This document shows, in pieces, positions 27,477 through 36,165 of a DNA stretch of 64,000 nucleotides. Every line of letters begins with the position of its first letter. The stretch's first letter is position 1. The position numbers and the translations under genes are program-made. The notes beneath the pieces are model-generated. The model ran no database searches, was not told the origin of the DNA, and saw nothing but the letters and a program-made list of their open reading frames with translations. The stretch is from Flectobacillus major DSM 103 (GTDB lineage Bacteria; Bacteroidota; Bacteroidia; Cytophagales; Spirosomataceae), in NCBI RefSeq assembly GCF_000427405.1, contig NZ_KE386492.1, positions 214,667 through 278,666 of the forward strand, written 5' to 3'.

Positions 27477-28733
27477 CTAAAATTGTCTTCTAAAACTGAA
27501 CCCTGCGTCTAGTTGGTTGCCATTAGGCTTTCCACTTTGTTGTTCATTGAACCAAGAAGCATTGAACGAGAGGATATTTCTTTCCTTGATAACCCTGCTG
27601 TAGGTAAAATTGGCTTTGACCGAGTTGAGCTTTTTTTGGCCATCGAGCAATACGTTGCGGCTTTCGTCGGGCGAAATACCAGTACCTATTCCAATAGATA
27701 GAAAATCGAAAGAACCTCCAAAATAATAACGGGTGGTAAGGGTATAACTTTGAGAGAAGTCGCTTTCGCCAGGAACAAAAAATGCTCGAAGGTTGAACCA
27801 ATAATTACCTATATATTTACCCACCGAGGTTGTATAAATCCACGTGGCATCTGTAAACTTTAGGTAACGATAGCCCACTTCGCCCTCAAAACTCTTGGGG
27901 AGGTTGGCATATAATGAAAAGCCATTTCTAAATTTAGGAAAAACGGGGGAGTCGGCCGAATAACCCAAATTGACATAGCTATAAAAGGTTTTGCTAATGC
28001 GTGGATAAGCATCTATTTCGGCTTGGTAGCCATTATCGCCAAAGCGATTGGCGTAAGTAATACGGCCAATTACTGTGCCGTATTTTGTACCACGGCTATA
28101 GGCGAGGCTTGCTAAATGCCAAGGCGATTCATGCAAAGATGAATTGTAATTTTTATCAAAATAAAAATAGTCGTAAGACAACGTTAGGAAGCTCTGCGAA
28201 GCATTATCTCTGATACGGGCAGCCAAAGTACGTGCGTCGGTGTTTTGTGGATACCTCTCAATAACCTGATTGACAAGTTTGAGGGCTTCGTCAAAACGCT
28301 TTAAATCGTTGAGGACTTTACCTTTTTTGATAGATAATTCTTCATCGTTAGGATAGAAACCGAGTCCTTTGTTACAATATTCGAGTGCTTCAAGCGAATT
28401 ATCATTCCAATATTCTAAGTCGATAAAACTACTGATGGCTTCTTTATTTTTTGGATTGAGTTTTAGTACCTGATTAAGTTCTTTTCGGGCATCGTCAACC
28501 TTGTCGTTCCAAATATAAATTCTACCCAAAAAAACACGTATATCTTCGTAATTAGGGCTTTTGACAAGAGCTTGCTGACAAAGTTCGATAGCTTTGGGAT
28601 AATCTTTTTTTTCAAACGCCATGTCTCGTGCCATTTTAAAAAGCTCGTCCGAATCAAGGTCTTTTTGAGCATAGCTTGACTTGCTCCATACGAAAAGCGT
28701 AAGGATGGTAATAATAAATGCTTTTAGTTTCAT
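27477..28733 (-). CDS. TPR plus YaiO-type outer membrane beta-barrel protein
   Basis: A 418-residue exported protein from the ATG at 28731-28733, chosen because it directly precedes a signal peptide (about 1-22, ending SSYAQ); the longer frame starts at TTG. Three or four tetratricopeptide repeats (about 25-165) precede a barrel (about 180-418) rich in alternating aromatic strands and ending in FSFRRQF with a terminal Phe. A TPR front end on an outer membrane pore is also the plan of the PgaA exporter, and the barrel matches the YaiO family. It is probably the outer membrane export or anchoring component for the glycan made by the GT2 enzyme 6 kb away. The gene for the unknown 386-residue protein follows at 20 bp. 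Confidence 0.85.
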   Translation of the reverse strand: MKLKAFIITILTLFVWSKSSYAQKDLDSDELFKMARDMAFEKKDYPKAIELCQQALVKSPNYEDIRVFLGRIYIWNDKVDDARKELNQVLKLNPKNKEAISSFIDLEYWNDNSLEALEYCNKGLGFYPNDEELSIKKGKVLNDLKRFDEALKLVNQVIERYPQNTDARTLAARIRDNASQSFLTLSYDYFYFDKNYNSSLHESPWHLASLAYSRGTKYGTVIGRITYANRFGDNGYQAEIDAYPRISKTFYSYVNLGYSADSPVFPKFRNGFSLYANLPKSFEGEVGYRYLKFTDATWIYTTSVGKYIGNYWFNLRAFFVPGESDFSQSYTLTTRYYFGGSFDFLSIGIGTGISPDESRNVLLDGQKKLNSVKANFTYSRVIKERNILSFNASWFNEQQSGKPNGNQLDAGFSFRRQF

Positions 28734-28813
28734 ATTAAACTTTATTGGGTATGAATAATCAACCAACTGTGGCGGTCAACTGACTTTGGAATTATTTATA
28801 ATACTTAGGGTAG

Positions 28814-28830
28814 CCAAAAATGTGCCAAAA
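28814..28830 (-). promoter_or_regulatory. Sigma-54-like promoter of the YaiO-type gene
   Basis: On the minus strand TTGGCACATTTTTGGC carries GG and GC ten bases apart, matching TGGCAC-N5-TTGC with one mismatch. Transcription would start near 28802, about 70 bp before the ATG. No NtrC-type activator gene is in the window. Confidence 0.45.
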
Positions 28831-28847
28831 GATATGGAAAATAGAGA

Positions 28848-28899
28848 GAAGGATAGAATATATGATAATTAACAAGACGTATCATATCTTCTATCCTTC
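28848..28899 (-). terminator. Strong hairpin after the GAF-protein gene
   Basis: The 20-nt arms 28848-28867 and 28880-28899 pair with a single mismatch around a 12-nt loop. It lies 78 bp past the stop of the GAF protein gene and just upstream of the sigma-54-like promoter, so it insulates the two units. Confidence 0.7.
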
Positions 28900-28976
28900 A
28901 ATTTCTTCTTTAATATACTTGCCTTAAAGTTATATGCTTAATGTAATAATTTCAAATATTGGGAAAAATATCTTTG

Positions 28977-31310
28977 TTATACACTTACCCGAATAGCTTT
29001 TAAACCATATACACCTTGCATTTCTTCTAGTTCAAGGTACTCTATTTCGTCGGCCAGTAATTTTTTATTTTGTAAATACTGAATATAGCCCAGGTATTCT
29101 TCGGCATCTTTGGTATTGGCGTATACCAAAGCTATTTTGTTGGGTTGAGTAAGGCGTTCGCCTGTATTTTTGATAAGGGCCTTATCTATTCGCTTCTTCA
29201 TGATTTCGTAACGCAAATTGTATGCACCTTCGGTATCAAAACGACGCTCGTCTTTTCTGAAACTAATATCAATAGGATTGCTATGAATCAGAATTAGTTG
29301 GGTTGTGTGTAACTTTACAGGCAATGTTGGTACTAAATCGTGGGTTAGCTTCATCAGCTCGGCCATCGAAAGCAACTGCCAAAGCCGCAGATTACGAAGA
29401 TAAATCTGATTGAATGGCTTGTGTGGTGCTATACTTTGCCCTAAATAAATGTTGTATTCGACACCATCGGTTTTGTATTTCTCAAAATAATTTGGGTATG
29501 ATTCTTGTAGTTTATCTTTCTCGATTTCAAGATAATTGCTTACCGTAGAGTTAATCATGTTGAGGCTCTCTTCAAAGGCACGGCGGTGGCGATATACATG
29601 TCCATGATTTTGGTCGGATACTTCAAAATAGTGTTCTAAAATAGCTAGACCAGGGCCTTTACATTCGAGCAGATGACGGAACATTGGTTCTATTTCTTCA
29701 TCGAAAAAATAATTGATATTGATTTCTTCTTCGGGCGAAATACCATCTTTGATTTGTTCGATAAATAAATTGTTTTTAAAAATAAGCTCGTCTAGTAGAG
29801 GTAAACCATAAAGGGGGCGAATTGTTGTTAAAGTTGTTTTGATAATTTGGAGTTGCTCAATAAAATCTTTCTGAATGGCATGATTTCGCTCTATCGACGA
29901 GTTTCGGATATCGATAGCACCATATAAAGGATAAACATTATTGAAAATCACATTACCAATTTGCTGATTTTGCTTGTTGGTATCTTTGAGGTATTCCCAA
30001 GCTACTTCGTTAAACTTCCATTCTACAGAGGGTTGTAAAGAAGTAAATTTCTGCTTGATAAGCTGCTCGATAGTATGATTGAAGTTTTTGACATGGTAGT
30101 CGAGTGCCTGCTGTAGTGTTGGCAATACCGTCGAGATTTTTTGTATCTCTTCATGAGTAAGTTCATGTGCATTTTCAGAAGCGATTTCCAAAACCCCCAA
30201 AAGTCTATCTTGTCCTATAATAGGATACATAATATAGCCTTTATATTGCCTTTCTAGCAAGGTATAAAACATCGAGTTTTTGTCAATACTGCCATCTAGC
30301 AAATTAGATTTAAAAATTATTTCAGGATTTTTGGCATAGTTTTCTCCTGCTTCAGCAAAACTTTTGTACGAAGTATGTCCTTTTGGGGGCGTAATCAACA
30401 AAGACTTTTTGTTGTATTCCTCCGACATCACGTAGGTGTCATTGATTTTGAGGAAAGAAAAAAGGTTGACTTTAACGTCTTTTATTCCTAATAATACTTG
30501 AATGGTATTTTCTAATGCTTGATAGCTAATATTTTCGGAAAGAGTAGGCATTTTCAAGACAATATTTTTCATTTCATTCAAGCAGGCTTCCTGAGTAATA
30601 TCTTTGATATTGATAAGTCCAAAGCCTTCAAATGAAAAATTGTCGAGCGGTAACAACTCTCTAAGATGTTTCAAATCCAAAATGACATTGTTTTCACGAC
30701 ATACCAAGCCTTCTTTCAAAAGTGGGATTTCGTCATTGCCAAGATATTTAATATCAATAAAACGTTTATCTACAGCTACTTTATAATATTTTAGCAAGCC
30801 TGTTTTACGATTTTGGAATGCGTAAGTCATTTCTTCCTCAGCATCAATAAATACATTGTAGTATTTTTCCAAAATCCATTTATAGGCAAATTGACACTTA
30901 TTGTCTTTGATATGCTCTACTTCATCTTCGGGCTGAATGGTTAGTAGTCCTGTATCTAAATCGACAAACGAATTTTGGAAAGCCTCCGAATAATAGAATA
31001 TCTGAAAGTAAAATGGATAACTAAGGGCAAAAAGCTGCTTATCGTCCTCGGTTATCATCGGAAACAAGGCTACACGTAGAAGTTGTATAAGCTCTGGATA
31101 TTGATGTAATAGTTGAGGGTCGGTAAAAGGTTGGAGTAATTCAGGATGTTCTTCAAATTGCTCGATGATGTCTTGATACATTTTTTTTTGGACACCATGT
31201 AGGCTCGCCGATTTCTTACGTAGTACTTCTACGAATGGGCGGAAAGATAAACTACTCTGAACAAAATGGTCTATTTCTAATTCTGGGATATCTGTGGTAA
31301 TCGTTTTCAT
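28977..31310 (-). CDS. Large GAF-domain protein of unknown function
   Basis: A 777-residue soluble protein with no transmembrane helix, kinase, receiver or DNA-binding motif. A GAF-like segment is visible at about 300-410 (YKGYIMYPIIGQDRLLGVLEIASENA), flanked by long helical regions. The N-terminal 300 residues and C-terminal 350 residues match nothing I can name. Proteins of this plan occur in Cytophagales genomes, but I know of no assigned role. The gene stands alone behind a 570-bp non-coding gap and ends before the YaiO operon. It may be a cytoplasmic sensor that acts by protein contact. Confidence 0.7.
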   Translation of the reverse strand: MKTITTDIPELEIDHFVQSSLSFRPFVEVLRKKSASLHGVQKKMYQDIIEQFEEHPELLQPFTDPQLLHQYPELIQLLRVALFPMITEDDKQLFALSYPFYFQIFYYSEAFQNSFVDLDTGLLTIQPEDEVEHIKDNKCQFAYKWILEKYYNVFIDAEEEMTYAFQNRKTGLLKYYKVAVDKRFIDIKYLGNDEIPLLKEGLVCRENNVILDLKHLRELLPLDNFSFEGFGLINIKDITQEACLNEMKNIVLKMPTLSENISYQALENTIQVLLGIKDVKVNLFSFLKINDTYVMSEEYNKKSLLITPPKGHTSYKSFAEAGENYAKNPEIIFKSNLLDGSIDKNSMFYTLLERQYKGYIMYPIIGQDRLLGVLEIASENAHELTHEEIQKISTVLPTLQQALDYHVKNFNHTIEQLIKQKFTSLQPSVEWKFNEVAWEYLKDTNKQNQQIGNVIFNNVYPLYGAIDIRNSSIERNHAIQKDFIEQLQIIKTTLTTIRPLYGLPLLDELIFKNNLFIEQIKDGISPEEEININYFFDEEIEPMFRHLLECKGPGLAILEHYFEVSDQNHGHVYRHRRAFEESLNMINSTVSNYLEIEKDKLQESYPNYFEKYKTDGVEYNIYLGQSIAPHKPFNQIYLRNLRLWQLLSMAELMKLTHDLVPTLPVKLHTTQLILIHSNPIDISFRKDERRFDTEGAYNLRYEIMKKRIDKALIKNTGERLTQPNKIALVYANTKDAEEYLGYIQYLQNKKLLADEIEYLELEEMQGVYGLKAIRVSV

Positions 31311-31887
31311 TGTTGTACCGCTCTTACAAGTGGTATTTTGCGACTTTACGGTTTTCTATGGTTTATTTAACAAAGGGAAGATGTAGATAAGTTTCATGTC
31401 GTTGAAATATCAAATAACATATTGTATTTGTACTACTTTATCATTGTTTAGTAAATTTTCATAAAAGTAATTGTCTGTAAAACAGTATGTTATATATTAT
31501 TGAATTGTGGTGTGTTATTTTCTTTAATATTGAGATAACATTAGATACCCTCAAAAAAGTTTTCTATTGCTATATGTTTTTTAGCAGCACTATCGTAGAT
31601 ATTTTGTGGCTAGGATAGTGCGTGAATTATTAAGCTGAGAAATGGTTTGATAATCAGATAGCTATGTTGCAATAGGGCGAATTTGTTACGAATCTTTTGA
31701 GGAGTTCTTAAAAACAATTTACTATTGTAATTTACCTTTCAATGGTAATACTTGTGTTGATTGATTATGTGTTTTTGGGAAAAACTATGGAGATTGTTGG
31801 TATTTATGAAACAAATGGTAACCTCAAGAGCTACGGCCTGTTTATATCCGAAACAATTTATAGAGGTACAAATTTCACTCCCAAAGT
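31311..31887. other. Non-coding gap with one hairpin
   Basis: About 575 bp upstream of the GAF protein. The 12-nt arms 31587-31598 and 31610-31621 (GCACTATC/GATAGTGC core) pair with one mismatch. It may terminate transcription of the small membrane-protein gene. Short plus-strand frames at 31742-32009 look like chance. Confidence 0.4.
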
Positions 31888-32139
31888 CTATTTTAAGTTT
31901 CGTGATTTTATTTCTGTTTCAATCTGTTTTAAGGTATAAGAACAGAGAAAACGAGCTAACGAAAAACTTCCACAAAGTGTCAGTAAATTATACTTGTCAC
32001 TTTTTATAGCAAAGTATATTAGCCCAAATGCTGTAATCAGTATTATAATACTGAGAATACGAACAAAAGCTTTATCCTTTTTTTGTTTTGCTTTTAGCTC
32101 TTCTAAGGTCAATTCTTTGAATTTTCTGTTTTCTTGCAT
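31888..32139 (-). CDS. Small membrane protein of unknown function
   Basis: An 83-residue protein with a charged, Lys-rich N-terminal coil (about 1-25, KELTLEELKAKQKKDKAFV), two hydrophobic helices (about 27-45 and 50-68) and a basic tail. The start is an ATG at 32137-32139. I do not recognise the family; small two-helix proteins with this kind of N-terminus are frequent in Bacteroidota. It lies about 120 bp downstream of the RAYT gene on the same strand and is probably an independent gene. Confidence 0.55.
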   Translation of the reverse strand: MQENRKFKELTLEELKAKQKKDKAFVRILSIIILITAFGLIYFAIKSDKYNLLTLCGSFSLARFLCSYTLKQIETEIKSRNLK

Positions 32140-32259
32140 GATTATCTAAATCATGGGTCATCTTATTAATTTCTACTAACACTATTTCGTTAGCACTATA
32201 CTTGGAAATCAATATTGAACCCCACAAACATTCTTGTTAGTTATGGCATTTTGTAAAGT

Positions 32260-32823
32260 TTAGGAAGCACTTTTTTCTTCCATTCTTAATAATAGTTTTT
32301 CTAAATTATCGGCATCTTTACTCCATTTTTCTGGATTGCTAACGATGTATTGTTGACACTTGTATAATTCATTTTCGAAGCGAATAATATGCTCCCAATA
32401 ATTTCTTTGCCATATTTTAGCGGATTGTTTCTGTATTAAATCGTTGTCTTTTAGGTATTTATAGAATGTTTGGAAAACCAATGATTTGAAACTTCCGATG
32501 ATATTTCCTAAAAGTGTGTGTTTGGAGAATTTCAATGCAGCCTTATCGTCCTGAATCCTGTTCTTATTAATATGGATAATGGCATGAAGATGATTTGGCA
32601 TAATTTGGAAAGTACTTAGCTCAACGGAAACAAAACGACTTGGTATATTTAGCCATTCTTTTTCAATAATTGATCCTAGGTATGATAAATGTATTCGCTC
32701 GTCTATTATTTCTCCAAAAATATGCTCACGATTGATTGAACAAATTGTGATGAAATATGACCCACCAGCAGAATAATCATGGTTTTTGTATCGAATAGAA
32801 CGTCTTGATTTTTTGTTTGACAT
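32260..32823 (-). CDS. REP-associated tyrosine transposase (RAYT, IS200-like Y1 family)
   Basis: A 187-residue Y1_Tnp-family protein from the ATG at 32821-32823; the longer frame would start with TTG inside the first REP palindrome. It has the N-terminal signature YSAGGSYFITICSINREHIFG, the HUH-type metal motif MPNHLHAIIHI, and the C-terminal NYWEHIIRFENELYKCQQYI with the probable catalytic Tyr, followed by SNPEKW. RAYTs are single-copy, domesticated relatives of IS200 transposases that nick and move short REP palindromes carrying a GTAG head. The gene's 5' end abuts an array of just such palindromes. It looks intact. Confidence 0.9.
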   Translation of the reverse strand: MSNKKSRRSIRYKNHDYSAGGSYFITICSINREHIFGEIIDERIHLSYLGSIIEKEWLNIPSRFVSVELSTFQIMPNHLHAIIHINKNRIQDDKAALKFSKHTLLGNIIGSFKSLVFQTFYKYLKDNDLIQKQSAKIWQRNYWEHIIRFENELYKCQQYIVSNPEKWSKDADNLEKLLLRMEEKSAS

Positions 32824-32847
32824 AGAATTAGGTGTAAAATATTGGTT

Positions 32848-33272
32848 CAATTTCGGCAACCGTGAAGGTTGCCGCTACATAATTATAAATAAAGGTATAT
32901 ATCCAAAATTCTGTATCGATAACCCTTGCGTTTATCAATTATAATATTTCTGGTCAATTTCGGCAACCGTGAAGGTTGCCGCTACACAATTATAAATAAA
33001 GGTATATATCCAAAATTCTGTATCGATAACCCTTGCGTTTATCAATTATAATATTTCTGGCCAATTTCTGCAACCGTGAAGTTTGCCGCTACATAATTAT
33101 AAATAGAGGTATATACCCAAAATTTTGTAGCGATAACCCTTGCGGTTATCAATTATGAATAAAGATAAGGATATAAAATTTTGTAGCGAAACCTTTTGCG
33201 TTTATCAATTGTAATCATAAATAAAGATAAGGATATAAAATTCTGTAGCGAAACCTTTTGTGTTTATCAATC
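32848..33272. repeat. REP/BIME palindrome array beside the RAYT gene
   Basis: A 107-bp unit starts at 32848, 32955 and 33062, the third copy more diverged, and about 62-bp degenerate units follow to 33272. Each long unit holds two palindromes in opposite orientation. One is CGGCAACC-GTGAA-GGTTGCCG followed by CTAC, with inverse heads at 32875-32878, 32982-32985 and 33089-33092. The other is CGATAACC-CTTGC-G(G/T)TTATC preceded by GTAT or GTAG, with heads at 32913, 33020, 33127, 33183 and 33245. A GTAG tetranucleotide next to a short stem is the known RAYT recognition form. This is a mosaic (BIME-like) array. Confidence 0.9.
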
Positions 33273-33429
33273 GCAATATTTCTGCTCAAAACAGAGATAA
33301 TATAACCTTATTGCAGTTTACAAATTTCCTAATTATCCTCCTGTTCTCTCTCGCACAAACTGTGCTAAATCGCACAAATATTGTATTTCTGAATTTGTTT
33401 AATTTGTTGATATTCAGTAGTTTATATTT

Positions 33430-33444
33430 TGGCACTGTCTTTGG
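33430..33444 (+). promoter_or_regulatory. Sigma-54-like promoter of the exporter operon
   Basis: TGGCAC-TGTCT-TTGG has the -24 element intact and a -12 element of GG instead of GC. It ends 26 bp before the adaptor ATG, a plausible distance. A weaker match than the one upstream of the YaiO-type gene. Confidence 0.35.
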
Positions 33445-33470
33445 AATACTATTAGCAAATCTAACGTATT

Positions 33471-34721
33471 ATGGACAAAGAAATCTCTCAAAACCTAATT
33501 AAACAACGGAAAACTAAAAAATGGTTTATCGGTTTGTCGCTTGTGTTTGCCTTACTGGCGTTGTTATATTTTTTCAGAAACTCGCTTCAGTCTTCTTTGG
33601 AGGCTTCTAAAATCAGAACAGCGGTGGCCGAAATCGGTAGCGTCGAAAATACGCTGACGGCTTCGGGTGAAGTAATTCCTGCTTTTGAACAAAGCATTAC
33701 TAGTCCGATAAAAGCCAGTATCAAAAAGGTATTTTTTAGCACAGGTGCATCAGTAAAGGCTGGTCAGCCGATTATGGATTTGGATAAATCACTGACGCTT
33801 ATTGAACTGGAAAAGCTCAAAGACCAATTGGCTTTGAAACAAAATAGCATCGGGAAACTCAAAATGGATTTGGATAAAAAAATCTATGATTCCGACATCA
33901 GCGACAAAATCAAATCGTTGACCATCAATCGTCTCAGAGCTGATTTGGAAGACACCAAACGTCTGCAAAAAGTAGGAGGACGCACGCAAGAAGATGTCAC
34001 CAAAGCCGAAAATACTTTGAAAATTGCTGAATTAGAAAAAGCTCAATTAGAAAACGAATTGAATTATCATCGCAAATCGGTAGGGGCAAATGTGCGTGAG
34101 TCGGAATTGAATGCCGAAATTGAAAGCAAAAATCTGAAAGAGTTGCAACACAAAATTACAATGGCGGATATTGTTGCCGACCGTTCGGGCGTGCTTACTT
34201 GGGTAAACGATAAAATCGGTTCTGCCATTAATGAGGGGGAAATGTTGGCTAAATTGGCTGATTTGGGCAGTTTTCGGGTAGAAGGTTCTTGTTCTGATAC
34301 CTATTCCGACCAATTGAAAGTGGGCATTCCTGTTATCGTAAAAGTCAATGAAATCAGTTTGCGTGGTATAGTGGTACAAATAAAACCTTCGGTAGCCAAT
34401 GGCATTGTACAATTTTCGATTGCTTTAGACGACAATAAACACGCTTCCCTTCGCCCCAATATGAAAGTAGAAGTATTTATCGTCACCAATCGTATTACCA
34501 ATGCCGTGCGTGTTGCCAATGGCCCAGCTTTTAATGGCAAAAGAAAAATCTCAGTATTTATTTTGGAAAAGGGCATTGCCAAAAGAAGAGAAGTAGAAAT
34601 AGGTTTGTCGAATTTTGATTTTGTAGAAATCAAAAGTGGTATTCAGGCGGGCGAAAAAGTGATCATTTCGGATTTGAGTAAGTATGAGCATTTGAACGAA
34701 ATTAAAATTGAACAACGATGA
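33471..34721 (+). CDS. HlyD/MacA-family periplasmic adaptor of an ABC exporter
   Basis: A 416-residue membrane-fusion protein. A cytoplasmic N-terminus and one transmembrane helix (about 18-36) are followed by a split lipoyl half-motif (SITSPIKASIKKVFF), a long alpha-helical hairpin (about 105-215), the second lipoyl half (MADIVADRSGVLTWV) and beta-barrel and membrane-proximal domains. It would bridge the inner membrane permease and the TolC-like channel. Its stop overlaps the TolC gene start by four bases (ATGA), and the ATPase and permease genes follow, so it belongs to a MacAB-TolC-like tripartite efflux operon. A REP array and a sigma-54-like promoter lie just upstream. Confidence 0.9.
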   Translation: MDKEISQNLIKQRKTKKWFIGLSLVFALLALLYFFRNSLQSSLEASKIRTAVAEIGSVENTLTASGEVIPAFEQSITSPIKASIKKVFFSTGASVKAGQPIMDLDKSLTLIELEKLKDQLALKQNSIGKLKMDLDKKIYDSDISDKIKSLTINRLRADLEDTKRLQKVGGRTQEDVTKAENTLKIAELEKAQLENELNYHRKSVGANVRESELNAEIESKNLKELQHKITMADIVADRSGVLTWVNDKIGSAINEGEMLAKLADLGSFRVEGSCSDTYSDQLKVGIPVIVKVNEISLRGIVVQIKPSVANGIVQFSIALDDNKHASLRPNMKVEVFIVTNRITNAVRVANGPAFNGKRKISVFILEKGIAKRREVEIGLSNFDFVEIKSGIQAGEKVIISDLSKYEHLNEIKIEQR

Positions 34722-36163
34722 AAAAGATTTTATTCAGCTTGTTGTTCATCGGCAATATATCGCTTGCACAACAAACACAATTGAGTTTATACGAAGCTGT
34801 ACAAATGGCAAAAGATAAATCTATTGCTGCCAAACAGGCTTCTACCCAAAAGGAAACAGATTTTTGGCGATTCAAATCTTTTCAGGCTGATTTCAAACCG
34901 CAACTGAGTTTGAGTGGTGCATTGCCCAGTTTTACCCGTTCGTTTATTGAGGTTCGTCAGCCCGATGGAACAGTGGCTTTCCAGTCGGTATCAAACAACA
35001 ATTCGTCGTTGACGCTATCACTAAGTCAAAGTATTGCCAAAACTGGCGGAACAGTTTTTGTACAAAAGCAAATTCAGCGCTTTGATGATTTTGAACGAAA
35101 TTCTACCTTGTACAATGGCGTTCCTGTAGCTTTTGGCTTGAGCCAGCCATTATTTCGATTCAATCAAATGAAGTGGGATAAGCAAATTGAGCCTTTGAAA
35201 TATACCGAAAGCCAGCAAGTTTTTTTGGAATCATTAGAAAAAGTTTCCTTAAATGTAAGTGACTATTACTTTGATTTGTTGATTGCTCAGGTAAATTTAC
35301 AAATTGCCGAAAAGAACCGAAGCAATAATGATACGCTTTATAAAATTGCTTCTAAAAGGTTGGAATTGGGCAAAATTTCAGAAAATGATATTCTACAATT
35401 GCGTTTGTCGGTACTAAATGCCCAAAAAGATTTGGCTTCTGCCAAGCAACAAGCCGAAGTAGCAACCCTGCAATTGAAGTCGTACATTGGTTATAGAGAA
35501 GATAATAAATTTGATTTGGCGATTCCATTTCAGATCAAAACGTTTGAGATTGATGCCCAAAAAGCGATTCAGGCGGCCTTGGGGAGCCGCTCGGATGCAA
35601 TTGCTTTTAGAAGAAGAATCCTTGAAGCCGAAAGAGATTTGAACAAAGCCAAAGCCGAAAATGGTCTAAATGCGTCATTAAACATGACTTTTGGGTTGTC
35701 AAATCGAGGTGCTAAGCCTTTGGATATTTACAAAAATGCTCAAGACCGTGAGTTTGTCGAAATTCAGTTTACTTTACCTATTATGGACTGGGGAAGGTCG
35801 AAAGCCCGAACAGAAACTGCAAAAGCCAATTTACAACTTACCCAACAAAGTGTTGAGCAAGACAAGCTGACATTCGAGCAGCAGATTTATACGCAAGTAA
35901 CGCTTTTTGAAATGTTACAAAAACAAGTAAAGCTTACGGCTGAAACCGATGAAATTGCTACCAAACGTTATCAAATAGCACAAGATAGGTACATTTTAGC
36001 CGATTTGAGTATTACAGATTTGGGTATTGCTTTGCAAGAAAAAGACCGAGCCAAACGAGATTACATTGTGGCTTTAAGGGATTACTGGCGAGCGTATTAC
36101 ACTTTAAGATATTATACTTTATACGATTTTGAACAAAACACATCTTTAAATCCTAGCAATTAA
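34718..36163 (+). CDS. TolC-family outer membrane efflux channel
   Basis: A 481-residue protein with a signal peptide (about 1-18, ending ISLAQ) and two tandem outer-membrane-efflux repeats (about 20-235 and 260-465), each with long amphipathic helices and short strands. Features typical of the family include LSLYEAVQMAKDKS near the N-terminus, KISENDILQLRLSVLNAQKD in the first helical hairpin and LADLSITDLGIALQEKDRAK in the second. It would form the trimeric exit duct for the adjacent ABC exporter. Translation is coupled to the adaptor gene upstream, and the ATPase gene starts 2 bp downstream. Confidence 0.9.
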   Translation: MKKILFSLLFIGNISLAQQTQLSLYEAVQMAKDKSIAAKQASTQKETDFWRFKSFQADFKPQLSLSGALPSFTRSFIEVRQPDGTVAFQSVSNNNSSLTLSLSQSIAKTGGTVFVQKQIQRFDDFERNSTLYNGVPVAFGLSQPLFRFNQMKWDKQIEPLKYTESQQVFLESLEKVSLNVSDYYFDLLIAQVNLQIAEKNRSNNDTLYKIASKRLELGKISENDILQLRLSVLNAQKDLASAKQQAEVATLQLKSYIGYREDNKFDLAIPFQIKTFEIDAQKAIQAALGSRSDAIAFRRRILEAERDLNKAKAENGLNASLNMTFGLSNRGAKPLDIYKNAQDREFVEIQFTLPIMDWGRSKARTETAKANLQLTQQSVEQDKLTFEQQIYTQVTLFEMLQKQVKLTAETDEIATKRYQIAQDRYILADLSITDLGIALQEKDRAKRDYIVALRDYWRAYYTLRYYTLYDFEQNTSLNPSN

Positions 36164-36165
36164 TC

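Noticed and set aside
31742..32009. Two overlapping short plus-strand frames
   Set aside because: They overlap the better-supported small membrane-protein gene on the other strand and each other.
32824..32859. TTG-initiated N-terminal extension of the RAYT
   Set aside because: It would start inside the first REP palindrome; the ATG at 32821-32823 gives the normal RAYT N-terminus.
33260..33502. 80-residue plus-strand frame before the adaptor gene
   Set aside because: It overlaps the end of the REP array and the adaptor start, with low-complexity hydrophobic sequence and no family.
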